Shown piece after piece: positions 15,361 to 24,777 of a stretch of 64,000 nt of DNA (the first letter of the stretch is position 1; every line of letters begins with the position of its first letter). Both the position numbers and the translations under genes were made by a program. The notes below the pieces were generated by a model. It did no database searches. It saw only the letters and a list, made by a program, of their open reading frames with translations, and was not told where the DNA came from. Source of the DNA: Bacillus_P idriensis_A. Its GTDB lineage: Bacteria > Bacillota > Bacilli > Bacillales > Bacillaceae. The stretch spans positions 1 through 64,000 of the forward strand of contig NZ_JBCMYF010000035.1 of the NCBI RefSeq assembly GCF_050483325.1. The letters are read 5' to 3'.

Positions 15361-16257
15361 TCACATTGCCTCTCTTACTGCCAGGGCATCTGATAAAAAT
15401 GTGTGCAGTCCCCTGAGTTCCAGTTCTTCAATCATCTGAACAGCCCGGTGATGTTCAACATTTAAAATAGCTTTATCAAGCGGACACTCAACTGGCACAT
15501 CGCACGTAATTTCAGCAAGTTTTCGTGACAAATGAAGCATTTCAAGATCTTGTTCAATCTTAGAGCGCTGCGCTTTAGTCAGCTCTTCCAGGCAGCTGAG
15601 CAGGCCTTCAATGGACTTGTATTTCGCAATCAATTTATAGGCGGTTTTTTCACCAATGCCCTTTACGCCAGGATAATTATCGCTGCTGTCTCCCATCAAT
15701 CCTTTAACATCGATTAAATGTGCAGGAAGAATACCTGTTTCTTCAGTGAAAAAATCGTGTGTATAGACTTTATACTGGCCAATTCCCTTTTGCATAAGAA
15801 CAACCTGAACATCCTCCGTTAATAACTGCAGCAGATCACGGTCACCTGTCAGGATGGAGACATTCATCTCACCTCCGTACAGTTTCGCAAGAGTACCGAT
15901 GCAATCATCTGCCTCATAGCCTGCAAGTCCAATATTCGGGATGTTTAAAGCTTCAACTACTTCTTTGGCTAAGTCAAATTGCGGAAGCATTTCAACCGGT
16001 GCTTCCGGACGGTTTGCTTTATAGTGATCAAACAATTCTGAACGGTACGTTTTGCTTCCCATATCCCAGCAGCAAATCACATGGCTCGGGTTAAAATGTT
16101 TAACCGATGCAAGTAAATGCTTTAAAAAGCCGTTCACTGCATTTGTTGGAACTCCTTTGCTGTTAATCATAAAATTGCCGTATACAGATGTTGCATAAAA
16201 GGCTCTAAAAAGAAGCGCCATGCCATCTACTATTAATAAATGCTGTTTATTATTCAT
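15361..16257 (-). CDS. ypcP: 5'-3' exonuclease / flap endonuclease YpcP
   Basis: A stand-alone 298-residue FEN-family nuclease, like the N-terminal domain of DNA polymerase I. It removes flaps and RNA primers during Okazaki fragment maturation (known for the B. subtilis orthologue, also called FenA). Metal-binding acidic residues appear in LLIVDGMALLFRAF, AGYEADDCIGTLA and LTGDRDLLQL. The helix-3-turn-helix DNA grip is DNYPGVKGIGEKTAYKLI. Own ribosome binding site GGAGAC. Confidence 0.93.
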   Translation of the reverse strand: MNNKQHLLIVDGMALLFRAFYATSVYGNFMINSKGVPTNAVNGFLKHLLASVKHFNPSHVICCWDMGSKTYRSELFDHYKANRPEAPVEMLPQFDLAKEVVEALNIPNIGLAGYEADDCIGTLAKLYGGEMNVSILTGDRDLLQLLTEDVQVVLMQKGIGQYKVYTHDFFTEETGILPAHLIDVKGLMGDSSDNYPGVKGIGEKTAYKLIAKYKSIEGLLSCLEELTKAQRSKIEQDLEMLHLSRKLAEITCDVPVECPLDKAILNVEHHRAVQMIEELELRGLHTFLSDALAVREAM

Positions 16258-16339
16258 CTATTATCTTGTCTCCTATCTAAAAAAATCAAGTACTTCTATC
16301 ATACCATAATAAGGTCTGCAGGCTGAAAGGGAAAAACAT

Positions 16340-16376
16340 GAAAAAGACCTCCACATTTGTGAAGGCCTCTAGTCTA
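16340..16376 (-). terminator. Terminator of the 47-residue small gene
   Basis: On the minus strand AGGCCTTCACA and TGTGGAGGTCT pair (two G-T pairs), followed by TTTTTC. Confidence 0.75.
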
Positions 16377-16377
16377 T

Positions 16378-16521
16378 CTAATTTGAATCCTTTTTCTTTT
16401 TGCTGTTCATTTTTTTCACTTCTGTTTCTGCATAAGAAGCGAATTCTTCATTAAAGCCATTTTTCTTTTTTTCATTGTTGTTGCGCTGTGCATTTGCATT
16501 TCCGCTTTTCGTTCTGCCCAT
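16378..16521 (-). CDS. Small basic protein, 47 residues (spore-protein-like)
   Basis: Short gene with ribosome binding site AAGAGGTG 6 bases before the ATG and a terminator right after. The product is Lys and Asn rich (begins MGRTKSGNANAQRNNNEKKK) with a central NGFNEEFASYAETEV. In B. subtilis the minor SASP gene sspL sits beside ypcP, but the sequence does not look like B. subtilis SspL, so I give no symbol. A minor spore protein is a reasonable guess only. Confidence 0.68.
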   Translation of the reverse strand: MGRTKSGNANAQRNNNEKKKNGFNEEFASYAETEVKKMNSKKKKDSN

Positions 16522-16590
16522 TTGTAACACCTCTTTTCAGTTGTGCTGCTCTTAGGATTTCCGTTAAGCGGGTATGATTACTCGCAGAAG

Positions 16591-16866
16591 TTATTGGTTA
16601 TTGCCAGCATATTTTCGCTGAACGTACTCTTGAACCATACCTTCTGTGACAGGTTTTCTAGTCGGGATAATCCCCTGTTTAGCAAGCTCATTGATTTCAG
16701 CTGTAACTGCATTAATGCCAGTAACAGAGAAGGACTGTGATGATCTGCATTGCTGTACGGCCTGCTCAATCAACGCTTCTCTTCTTTCTTCTAACGATAA
16801 GAATTTGGAAACAATCGCGTGCTGTTTTTTACTGTGAGCTGAAATTTCTTCATGTACGTTTGTCAT
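16591..16866 (-). CDS. ypbS: DUF2533 family protein YpbS
   Basis: A 91-residue helical protein of unknown function (begins MTNVHEEISAHSKKQHAIVS), with the DUF2533 pattern of three helices and the closing VTEGMVQEYVQRKY. Overlaps the preceding gene by 17 bases. Third gene in the dynA operon, as in B. subtilis. Confidence 0.82.
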   Translation of the reverse strand: MTNVHEEISAHSKKQHAIVSKFLSLEERREALIEQAVQQCRSSQSFSVTGINAVTAEINELAKQGIIPTRKPVTEGMVQEYVQRKYAGNNQ

Positions 16867-17050
16867 TGGGCAAGTCTCCTCTTTTTTTCATCAGGTTCAA
16901 AACGGCTTCAGCCGGTGTCCAGCAGTTAAAAGAATAATCCGGTTTTGTTTCAAAGCCAAGCCTTTTGCAGCGGTAACTCATTTTCCCTTCGCTGCGGAAG
17001 CTTTGAAAATGAGTGCAAGCTGCACAAACCTGATATTTTTTGCTATTCAT
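16850..17050 (-). CDS. Small Cys-containing protein downstream of dynA
   Basis: A 66-residue protein with CAACTHFQS near the N terminus, then YRCKRLGFETKP and NCW. The four Cys could bind a metal. Start at ATG 17050, which overlaps the dynA stop (ATGAATAG) with GGAG just upstream; the frame's earlier start lies inside dynA. I do not recognise a family. Translationally coupled between dynA and ypbS. Confidence 0.78.
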   Translation of the reverse strand: MNSKKYQVCAACTHFQSFRSEGKMSYRCKRLGFETKPDYSFNCWTPAEAVLNLMKKRGDLPNDKRT

Positions 17051-20000
17051 TGCTGTCAAGCTCCATCATAATTTGCTTCAGAGTTTGATTACCAAATTGA
17101 TGAAGGGTCAAATCCTCATTTGTGTAAGCAGACAGCAGCGCTTCATAATAATTCTCTGCCTGCTTGGCCAGGTTATCAGTCAGCATTCTGCATTCGTATA
17201 TGAACTGCTCGCGGTAATAATCTCCGAATTGATGTTCATGAGCTTCGAGTATATCTGAGACCGGCTGATCAAGTTTCCTTTGCAGCTCGTCACTCATCCA
17301 TTTTTTCTCATTTTTTTCAAAAAAAGATTTAGTATTTTTAAATCTCTTCAGCGGCTGGCGAATATCACCATTAAGTATGTCTTTTAACCCGGCGTGCAGC
17401 TTCGGCGTTTGGAACTTAGTGATTTCCGGCAGCGATGTCCGAAGCTGGTTATTAATCAGTGCCATCTCCTTGGAATGGCGCTTAAACACATCCGCAAGCA
17501 GGCTGCGGCTGTATTTTTCAAGCCTGAGGGTTGTTGCCTGCAGCTCTTGCAGGACATGAAATTGCAGAGAAACCAGCAGATCCTGCAGGCAGTTTTCAAG
17601 GATTTCTTTTGTCTGCTTTGATGTCCCTGCAAAAGCGCCTGGATGAAAAGCTTCTTTAAATAAGTCAGGAAATCTCAGCATCGTTCGCTGTTTCACATAA
17701 AAAAGCTGTTCTTTTATTTCCTGAAGAACCTGTTTTTGCTCAAGCTCGTGTTCATCTGCGCGGAGCATAGATCCAATCTCAGCACGTTCAGATGAAAGTC
17801 TTTCAAGTTCTTTCTTCTTCTTTTCCTGATCGTCATTTGCAGCTTCTATAATCGACTGCAGCTGCTGCTGTGCAATAGACAATTCTATCCTTGCAGACAT
17901 GATCATCGAAGCGGATAAATCGTTGTTGATAAAGTGCATAAAATCATCTTGGAACTCTGCGAATTCAGAAAGTGCAGGATCTGCTGCATGCTCAAGCTCC
18001 ATCAGACTTGAAATGCCGTAAAGACGCGGACGGCGAATCTCATGTGTCAGCAGCTGCCCTGTTATATACTCTTTTACCATCTCAATTTCTTCCCTGTTTT
18101 CGGCAAGATCAATGGCATTGATGACAAAGAACATCTTATCCATCGCAAATGTATCTTTCACGCGTCCAAGCTGCTTCAGAAATTCACGGTCGCCTTTTGA
18201 AAAAGGATGATTATAATAAGTGACAAACAAAATCGCATCTGCATTTTTAATATAATCAAAGGCTACTTCTGTATGACGCGAGTTAAACGAGTCCGCCCCT
18301 GGTGTATCAACAATCGTAATCCCATTTCGGCTAAGCGGGCTGTCAAAATAGATGATGACCTCTTCAACCATACATGCTTTTTCTTCATTGGCAACAAACT
18401 CTTTGTATTCCTCTCTGTCAACTCCTCTTACCGTTCCGCTGATTGATGCGAAGTTTTTAAGAGCATGAGTGTAAAGCGGAAGAAGGGATTTCAGTCTCTC
18501 ATTCCCTCCTTCCAGCTTTTCGAGTATAGAAAGAGCTGATTTAAGCGATTCTGCTTCAATCGAAAATAAATCGGCGATTTCCTTTAAAAATGCATCTTCT
18601 GATTTAAATTTCACTTCAATATAACCGTGCGGCTTTTCAGCTGTTACTGGTACAATTTTGTTGATTGTAGCTGTAGTGGGCGTTGGGGACGAAGGCAAAA
18701 GCTTTTCCCCGAGAAGTGCATTGGCAAACGAAGACTTGCCTGCACTGAATGCCCCAAATAAAGCAACCGTAAATGATTTGTTTTGAAGCGAATTAGCCTT
18801 TTCTAAAAGAGATGACGACAGCATTTGAAAGCCGGGAATATCCCGCATGGCTTCTGAAGCACGCGCAATCTGATGTGAAAAGAAATCTTGATCTGGCTGC
18901 AATTTATATTCATGCTTTTCATCATTTGTGACTTCATCGCTCACGGCTGACGCAGGATGGCGGACCTCAATCATCCCCTCTGCTGGTTCTTTTTCAGGGT
19001 GCTGTTGCATCCACTCTGCAAAATTGATGTCTGGAAAACTTTGCTGAAAGGTAAGTTCCATTAAATCATTTTTCACTTGTTCAAATGAAATCAGGCTGTG
19101 ATACGTTTCATTCAATTCTTCAAGCTGTTTTTTCGCTTCGTCAACCTGTGTTTCAAGCATTTTAATTTGATCTGCACTTTGATTTTTCAGATGGCGCTCA
19201 ATTTCTTCAATTAGCGGCAGAACCTGCTGTTTGCACTCTTTCTTGACAGCCTCGCTTAAATCGTTCGAGAAGGTCAGCGTATATTGAGAATTGACTGTTG
19301 CACCTTTATGGATAGATTCCTGCAGCAGCTCCGGCTGAATGTTCACATCGAATGATTGAATATTATTTAAGATAACGGGATCATGGATCTCATATTCAGC
19401 ACTTTTTTTCTTTAGAAGCTCAGATAAATGCCACGTAATTTGGGACTGCAAGCGCTCTGTTATTTCTTCAAAGAGCTCAGATTCACGCTTTCGCTTCTCT
19501 TCTAGCGTTTTAGCTTTAGAAAAGAGAAGCCCCACCTTAAATCCGGGCTGTGAAGCTTCAATAAACCGCTCCGCCATTGATCTTGTCTCAAATGGAATCA
19601 GATTCGCATTTTTAAGAATATACTGAAGCTGCTCCTTCATTTCAAAAACAGCGCTGTTTACTGTATCAAGGAGGCTTTGCAGCGCTGAAGCTGATGCCTC
19701 TTTATTTACTTGAACCGATTCTAACTGCACAATTAAATCATCTGCCCGGATGTCTTTAATCTCAAGATCATCCTCTTTCCACTTCAAAAATTCTTCCACT
19801 AATGATTTCAAAGTGAACTGGGCATTCTGGATAACAAGGTGATTTTCGGCGATTGTATCCCGAATAAGCTTTTTTACTGTCTGAAGCTGATTATGAGTGT
19901 TTTCAATGTCCACTAATGATGTATAGAAAATTTGGTTCTTAGAAAGCCCTGCTCCCCCGAATGTCATTTCAATTTGTGATTTGAAATATGTAAATGGAAC

Positions 20001-20621
20001 TTCATCTTCCCTGTGTTTATCGATTTGATTCACAATCAAGCAGACATTTTTGCCTTTATGTATCATTTCGCTTATAAATGCAACATTCTCTTCAGATTGC
20101 ACGTGATTATAATCTGTCACATAAAAGATCAGATCTGCAAGGTGCAGCGTTGATTCTGTTGCCATACGATGAGCGGCATCTGTTGAATCAATCCCGGGTG
20201 TATCCATAATCACCACGTTTTCAGGAAGAGCCTGATACAAATCGCTGATCTCCACTTTCAAAATTTCTTCGCCCTGCTTGCAGTAGTCTTTTACTTGCTG
20301 AATGGAATATTCTCCGTTCAGTTTCAGCAAATTCCCGCTGCTGTCATGCAAAATGACTGACTTGTCCCCTTTTTGGAGCAGCACCACGTTAGCACTGGTC
20401 GGGATTGGACTTGTAGGCAGAATGGATTCTTCAAGGATCGTATTAATCATTGTTGATTTTCCGGCAGAAAAATGACCGGTAAATGCAATGTGCTTCGTCT
20501 CTTTTTGAACTTTATATATCAGCTCTTTTACCTTATCTGCAGCGGCTTTATCCTCTTTCATCCGTTCGAATACAGCAGCAGAACGCGGCAGCAGGTGATG
20601 TTTTAACGTTTTCGTGCTCAT
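17043..20621 (-). CDS. dynA: Bacterial dynamin DynA (two fused dynamin units)
   Basis: A 1192-residue membrane-remodelling GTPase. In B. subtilis it tethers and fuses membranes, and protects against phage and antibiotics (known for the orthologue YpbR). Two complete GTPase domains are visible. The first has GHFSAGKST at residues 49-57 and VIMDTPGIDSTD, with VNQIDKH as the base-recognition motif. The second has GAFSAGKSSFANALLG at about residue 615, TIVDTPGADSFNSRH, and VINAIDLAEN. Long helical stalks separate and follow them. Full length for this double-unit family. Confidence 0.95.
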   Translation of the reverse strand: MSTKTLKHHLLPRSAAVFERMKEDKAAADKVKELIYKVQKETKHIAFTGHFSAGKSTMINTILEESILPTSPIPTSANVVLLQKGDKSVILHDSSGNLLKLNGEYSIQQVKDYCKQGEEILKVEISDLYQALPENVVIMDTPGIDSTDAAHRMATESTLHLADLIFYVTDYNHVQSEENVAFISEMIHKGKNVCLIVNQIDKHREDEVPFTYFKSQIEMTFGGAGLSKNQIFYTSLVDIENTHNQLQTVKKLIRDTIAENHLVIQNAQFTLKSLVEEFLKWKEDDLEIKDIRADDLIVQLESVQVNKEASASALQSLLDTVNSAVFEMKEQLQYILKNANLIPFETRSMAERFIEASQPGFKVGLLFSKAKTLEEKRKRESELFEEITERLQSQITWHLSELLKKKSAEYEIHDPVILNNIQSFDVNIQPELLQESIHKGATVNSQYTLTFSNDLSEAVKKECKQQVLPLIEEIERHLKNQSADQIKMLETQVDEAKKQLEELNETYHSLISFEQVKNDLMELTFQQSFPDINFAEWMQQHPEKEPAEGMIEVRHPASAVSDEVTNDEKHEYKLQPDQDFFSHQIARASEAMRDIPGFQMLSSSLLEKANSLQNKSFTVALFGAFSAGKSSFANALLGEKLLPSSPTPTTATINKIVPVTAEKPHGYIEVKFKSEDAFLKEIADLFSIEAESLKSALSILEKLEGGNERLKSLLPLYTHALKNFASISGTVRGVDREEYKEFVANEEKACMVEEVIIYFDSPLSRNGITIVDTPGADSFNSRHTEVAFDYIKNADAILFVTYYNHPFSKGDREFLKQLGRVKDTFAMDKMFFVINAIDLAENREEIEMVKEYITGQLLTHEIRRPRLYGISSLMELEHAADPALSEFAEFQDDFMHFINNDLSASMIMSARIELSIAQQQLQSIIEAANDDQEKKKKELERLSSERAEIGSMLRADEHELEQKQVLQEIKEQLFYVKQRTMLRFPDLFKEAFHPGAFAGTSKQTKEILENCLQDLLVSLQFHVLQELQATTLRLEKYSRSLLADVFKRHSKEMALINNQLRTSLPEITKFQTPKLHAGLKDILNGDIRQPLKRFKNTKSFFEKNEKKWMSDELQRKLDQPVSDILEAHEHQFGDYYREQFIYECRMLTDNLAKQAENYYEALLSAYTNEDLTLHQFGNQTLKQIMMELDSNE

Positions 20622-20798
20622 TGCCTAAACCCCTTTACCCTAGCGTATATTGCTATTTTACTTGATTTTTTGCCTTTTTCCCATCATATTATAGAATGTA
20701 TGAATGGTTCTTCTGATTCCTGAAACTTTTTGATTGCACAACTCGTATAATAATTAATAATAAATGGTTTTTTCACTAGCTGAAAGGTGGGCATTTTC

Positions 20799-21191
20799 TT
20801 GTTGTTTGGTAAGGTTTTATGCAAATTTGGAGTCGGTTCGGCAAAAATTGATCTTGTTTTAAAGGGTGATACATACTGCAGCGGCGACATGATCAAAGGT
20901 GAATACATCATTAACGGCGGAGTAGCCGAACAGCGATTAAAGCGTGTGGAATCAGATCTGGTGCTGACTACTTCAAATGATGACCGGGAAAAAGTGATTC
21001 ATACGAACACCATTTATTCATCAGCTGTGATTACGGCACAGGAAAAGAAAGTGATGGGCTTTTCTTTTAAGCTTCCATCCTCCCTTCAGCCATCTGAACA
21101 CGGCGTATCCTACAAATTCATTACACGGCTCATTTTTACAGACGGCATCAGCAGTGTCGATCATGATGAAATTATTATTCAGCCTGACTAA
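20799..21191 (+). CDS. Spo0M-like protein, short form
   Basis: About 130 residues matching the N-terminal arrestin-like half of the sporulation-control protein Spo0M (VGSAKIDLVLKGDTYCSGD, then GEYIINGGVAEQRLKRVESD). Spo0M is roughly 250 residues, so this is a single-domain relative. It ends cleanly at a stop codon and terminator, and the truncation looks natural. I start it at TTG 20799 because AAAGGTGG lies about 8 bases upstream; the GTG at 20787 overlaps that site. Confidence 0.8.
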   Translation: MLFGKVLCKFGVGSAKIDLVLKGDTYCSGDMIKGEYIINGGVAEQRLKRVESDLVLTTSNDDREKVIHTNTIYSSAVITAQEKKVMGFSFKLPSSLQPSEHGVSYKFITRLIFTDGISSVDHDEIIIQPD

Positions 21192-21199
21192 ATCAAAAA

Positions 21200-21949
21200 T
21201 TAAAGGTGACTCATGTCACCTTTTTTATTTTTTTCTAAAAGTATATCTATATAATGGAGGACTTCTTCTTCGACTGGATACAAACCGGTCTTCCCATCAG
21301 GATCTTGCTTTCGTACATCCCAAAATTTCTCCATCAGTTCGGCGTCTCCGCGAAACGTTAAATCTGACAGCCTAGTGATATCTTGTGCCAGCAGATGTCC
21401 TTCTTCAGAATCAGGGCTGATTTCTTTATGCAGAAGAAGCCGTGTCCTCTTCAGTATGGAAATCCATTGTTTCGTTATGTCATCCTCCTGCTCAGCTTTA
21501 GGCAGGAAAGACATCGCTTCTATTTGCTCATCATTAAAAGAGTCTTTCCAATGACAAGTCTGTTCATGTGCACTCCTGGCAAGCGGCAGAACACGCTCCC
21601 AGCTTAAACCGTCTTCCACCTCACTGATTGTAAGCAATCCAGTTGTTTTTTTAAGCTGATCTGATAGTTCTTCAAGCTGTGCTTCTAAGTGATGTTTATG
21701 CTTTAAAACAATTTCTGCTGTATTCAGTTCTGTCAGCAAGATTTTGATTTGATCCAGCGGCAGCGCTATGGATTTCAAAAGGACTGCTTTTTCAAGAAGC
21801 AATAAATCTGCTTCCGTATACAGCCTCCTTCCGCTATGGTCCCTCATACTCGGCTCGATCAAGCCGATTTGATCGTAATACCTCAGGGTGCGGACACTAA
21901 TATTCAGCATCTTGGAAAGCTGACCGGTTGTAAAGGATTCCACTTTCAT
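21200..21949 (-). CDS. MerR family transcriptional regulator
   Basis: A 249-residue regulator. The N-terminal winged helix is complete: FTTGQLSKMLNISVRTLRYYDQIGLIEPS, then the wing SGRRLYTEADLLLLEKAVLL. A coiled-coil dimerisation helix follows (residues about 80-115), then a roughly 130-residue effector domain of TipAS-like helical character. No Cys cluster for metal sensing is obvious, so a drug- or stress-type ligand is more likely. Divergent from the CPBP protease gene and probably controls it or itself from the shared 80-base promoter region. Confidence 0.88.
   Translation of the reverse strand: MKVESFTTGQLSKMLNISVRTLRYYDQIGLIEPSMRDHSGRRLYTEADLLLLEKAVLLKSIALPLDQIKILLTELNTAEIVLKHKHHLEAQLEELSDQLKKTTGLLTISEVEDGLSWERVLPLARSAHEQTCHWKDSFNDEQIEAMSFLPKAEQEDDITKQWISILKRTRLLLHKEISPDSEEGHLLAQDITRLSDLTFRGDAELMEKFWDVRKQDPDGKTGLYPVEEEVLHYIDILLEKNKKGDMSHL
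21201..21236 (+). terminator. Terminator of the Spo0M-like gene
   Basis: AAAGGTGAC and GTCACCTTT pair around TCAT, followed by a T run. It overlaps the 3' end of the convergent merR-type gene. Confidence 0.8.
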
Positions 21950-22030
21950 GCCTCCTATTTAAAAAAGTTCTTGCAGGTGACGCAGCGTCATCTTTTATGA
22001 TCAAGTTATCATCAGAAATGGGGGATTTAC

Positions 22031-22735
22031 ATGCAAAATATTTCTTTTATCAAACAGAAGGATTCTTGGGAAATGAAAGATTTCTTCATTTTACTGTTCA
22101 TTGCTTTCGCTGCTGTTCCTTTGCTCATTGAAACACATCTCTACAATCTATTTGAAGTATTTTTTAAGGACACTTTCTATTCTGGTACGTTAATTGGATT
22201 TTTTATGTCTATTTTATTTATCTTAAGTCTGTATTATATTTCCTTAAAGCCTCATGCTCTCTCTTTTAAAGAGATTGGCCTTGTACCTTTTGAAAGAGGA
22301 TACTGGAAACAAATTCTTCTGTGGACATTAGCACTGATTCTTTCAAGCACTCTCATAATGGTTTTCATGTCATTAATAGGAGGCACCTATGAAAATGCAA
22401 AAACTGAAAGTATCAAGCAAAGCATTTCTCCACTCACATTGCTGATTGGCCTGCTGTCGGCAAGTGTGGTCTCTCCCATCTATGAAGAACTTTTTTACCG
22501 GGGATTTATGTATCGCTTTCTGAGAAACAGATTGGGTATTTTCCAAGGCATTATGATCAGCAGCTTTCTTTTCACCCTGGCGCATATTCCAACCTACAAC
22601 ACGCTGCCGGTCAATTTTTTATCAGGAGTGATCTTTGCATGTACCTATGAAAAAACAAATTCTGTGATACCCGCAATGATTATACATGGACTATTTAACG
22701 GAATTGCGGTCTTACTGACTGCTTTTGCTTCCTAG
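22031..22735 (+). CDS. CPBP family intramembrane metalloprotease
   Basis: A 234-residue protein with about six to seven membrane helices and the CAAX-protease/bacteriocin-processing (Abi) motifs: EELFYRGFMYRFLR (motif 1, Glu-Glu and Arg), FTLAHIPTY (motif 2 His), and a final IHGLFNGIAVL (motif 3). Likely an intramembrane protease; in Gram-positives such proteins process peptides or give immunity to bacteriocins. Divergent from the MerR regulator and likely under its control. Confidence 0.87.
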   Translation: MQNISFIKQKDSWEMKDFFILLFIAFAAVPLLIETHLYNLFEVFFKDTFYSGTLIGFFMSILFILSLYYISLKPHALSFKEIGLVPFERGYWKQILLWTLALILSSTLIMVFMSLIGGTYENAKTESIKQSISPLTLLIGLLSASVVSPIYEELFYRGFMYRFLRNRLGIFQGIMISSFLFTLAHIPTYNTLPVNFLSGVIFACTYEKTNSVIPAMIIHGLFNGIAVLLTAFAS

Positions 22736-22744
22736 CAGTTTGAC

Positions 22745-23563
22745 TTATTCTTTTTTTCCTATATAAAGCAAATGCGAAGAAATACCAAGTAAGGACGGGT
22801 CTTTTGCTGTTTCAATTAATAGCTCAATAAGCTTTTCGAACTCCTGGTCCCCTTTTCCCTTCCACAAGTTCCAGGAGTCCACGTTCAGGGCTGCACCAAT
22901 AGCAGTTGATCCAATTAATGCATCCGTTTGAAATCCGTTAGCCTCCATGAATGGAGAAATTTCCTCCACACGATAAAAATAAGCGCCTGTAAAACGCCCT
23001 TTTTCCTGGTGATCAAACGTCCCATTTACTAAAAAAGACTTGATTGAATCAATCGAATCATTCGGCTTCCAATGATCTGGGGACTGTAAGGATGCATACA
23101 TATGATGGACCCGTGACCTGAAAGCAGCAAATACGATGCCGCCTTTCTTTGTCACTCTGTATAATTCCTGAACTGCCTTTATCCGATCATCATCTTTCTG
23201 CAAATGATAAAGCGGTCCCATCATCAGCGCAGCGTCAAACATTTCATCTTGAAAGTGGGAAAGATCCCCTGCATCCAGATTGTGAAAACCATGAAACTGA
23301 TCTGTTAAACCAAGCTCCCTAGCTTTCTTTTCTGCGAGGGAAACAAGCTTTGGAGTCAGATCAGACAGCGTAATTTCGTATCCTTCTGCAGCAAGCGCCA
23401 TTGAATATTTACCAGGGCCAGCACCATTATCCAGAATGTGTGCTTTTTCAGGAAGGGACTGTTTTATGTAATGGTAATTGATTATGAATTCAAGCGGTTC
23501 ACGGTCCAGACGGCTCCATTCTCTTTCAGCAAAACCTGTATAATAATCGATGACGGAATCCAT
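22745..23563 (-). CDS. Class I SAM-dependent methyltransferase
   Basis: A 272-residue methyltransferase with motif I HILDNGAGPGKYSMALA, the motif II acid in EITLSDLTPKLV, and DAALMMGPLYHLQ as motif IV. The C-terminal third (SFLVNGTFDH, GRFTGAYFYRVEEI) is an added lid region. Substrate unknown. Strong AAGGAGG ribosome binding site. Convergent with the CPBP protease gene, only 9 bases apart. Confidence 0.85.
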   Translation of the reverse strand: MDSVIDYYTGFAEREWSRLDREPLEFIINYHYIKQSLPEKAHILDNGAGPGKYSMALAAEGYEITLSDLTPKLVSLAEKKARELGLTDQFHGFHNLDAGDLSHFQDEMFDAALMMGPLYHLQKDDDRIKAVQELYRVTKKGGIVFAAFRSRVHHMYASLQSPDHWKPNDSIDSIKSFLVNGTFDHQEKGRFTGAYFYRVEEISPFMEANGFQTDALIGSTAIGAALNVDSWNLWKGKGDQEFEKLIELLIETAKDPSLLGISSHLLYIGKKE

Positions 23564-23619
23564 GATTTCTCCTCCTTGTAAATCATTACAATATTCTGAA
23601 TTATACCATTTATTAAAAT

Positions 23620-23650
23620 AAAAAACGTCCTCATTTGGAGAAACGTTTCG
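23620..23650 (-). terminator. Terminator of the membrane hydrolase gene
   Basis: On the minus strand AAACGTTTCTCC and GAGGACGTTT pair imperfectly, followed by TTTTTATTTT. Confidence 0.6.
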
Positions 23651-23664
23651 TAAAAATCTTGCTC

Positions 23665-24291
23665 TTAAAATTCTTTTGAAGAAATAGGCAGGAAGTATTT
23701 AACCCCCCTCCTGTTAAACGGGAGAATTTTCATATCAGCTATCAAATGGCTTGCGTATCCCGCTGTACTGACAATAAATGAGTGATTGACTCCGGTTGCC
23801 TGTTCAAATTGAAATGCGATCACGGCGAAAAAAGCGAGCCCCGCAAGTGAGTGAGTGTAGCTTCGATGAGGAACGAAAGATGCAACAACAATGAATGATC
23901 CAAGAAGAATGATCCAGATTTCCTGAAGGGAAAATCCTCCTGCTGCAACACCGATGCCAGTCATCGTCAGCATATGCCTTTGCCTGATAAAAGCTGAGAG
24001 GACAATCATTCCCGTTCCAGTCCCCATGCCTATCCAAATTTCATTGCCTCTTCCTTGAAAAAAGCTGTACATGATCATCAAAATACCGGCAATCTGTGCA
24101 ACCGTGCGGAAAAATTGATGAGAAAACGTAATTTTATTGCTCAATTTACCGTCAATATCAAAATCAGGCATTAACGCCGTCAAACCGCCAAGACCTGATA
24201 ACAGCAACGTTGTCTGAAAGTCGGCTCCTGCTATATTGGCGATAATAAATCCTGTTCCGGCTCCTATTGCCATGTGTGATGTTCCGTTCAT
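23665..24291 (-). CDS. Membrane-bound metal-dependent hydrolase (DUF457/YdjM family)
   Basis: A 208-residue membrane protein with about six helices. The family's putative metal-site residues appear in GTSHMAIGAGTGF, MPDFDIDGKLSN and VPHRSYTHSLAGL. This is the second member of the family in the window after the YfhP-like gene, but shorter and without the soluble C-terminal domain. Substrate unknown. Single gene with GGAGACAGG upstream. Confidence 0.85.
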   Translation of the reverse strand: MNGTSHMAIGAGTGFIIANIAGADFQTTLLLSGLGGLTALMPDFDIDGKLSNKITFSHQFFRTVAQIAGILMIMYSFFQGRGNEIWIGMGTGTGMIVLSAFIRQRHMLTMTGIGVAAGGFSLQEIWIILLGSFIVVASFVPHRSYTHSLAGLAFFAVIAFQFEQATGVNHSFIVSTAGYASHLIADMKILPFNRRGVKYFLPISSKEF

Positions 24292-24451
24292 AGATGATAC
24301 CTGTCTCCTTTTTTGTTTATACTAGTACTTTATTCTAATATAAAAAAGTCCACCTGGGATGATTTTGATGGAAAAACTTTCTGATAGGGGATTATAAACA
24401 TAAGTACTGCAGCGGAAGGATCTAGACTTTTTATGAAGATTAGAGGGAATT

Positions 24452-24712
24452 GGTTGATTCCATTTTACAGCTGCCATTCTGGAATTTTGTTCACATAGCG
24501 TGCGGTTGATTCCACTTTTCAGTGCAGAAACCAAAATGGTGGAATCATAGCATTCGGTTGATTCCTCTCTCCGTTGCAAAAACCTAACTGGTGGAATCAT
24601 AGCATTCGGTTGATTCCATATTTCATTGCAAAAAAAACAAAATTGTGGAATCATAGCTGCATTTGATTCTACTTTTCTGCACAATAACCAAATATATAGA
24701 GGATGATCAAAA
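24452..24712. repeat. Five-unit 52-bp tandem array of hairpins
   Basis: Units start at 24452, 24504, 24556, 24608 and 24661. Each unit reads GGTTGATTCC..., a less conserved middle containing TGCAAAAACC-like sequence, then GGTGGAATCATAGC. TGATTCCAC (24507-24515) and GTGGAATCA (24539-24547) in unit 2 form 9-bp arms with a 23-base loop. Units 1 and 5 are degenerate. This array fills most of the gene-free stretch 24292-24777. The 134-codon frame that crosses it is judged spurious. Confidence 0.88.
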
Positions 24713-24744
24713 ACAACAATCATGCAAAAACAGCCTAAAATAAA

Positions 24745-24776
24745 AAAAGATCCCCTTAATCAGGAGATCTTAATCC
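24745..24776 (-). terminator. Terminator of the azoreductase gene
   Basis: On the minus strand GATCTCCTGATTA and AGGGGATC form a stem followed by seven T, immediately after the azoreductase stop codon. Confidence 0.8.
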
Positions 24777-24777
24777 A

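Noticed and set aside
24452..24712. CRISPR array
   Set aside because: The conserved parts are self-complementary unit ends, the variable middles are partly similar to each other, and no cas gene is present.
24322..24723. 134-codon open frame on the minus strand
   Set aside because: It simply reads through the 52-bp hairpin array. It has no ribosome binding site and its peptide repeats follow the DNA repeat.
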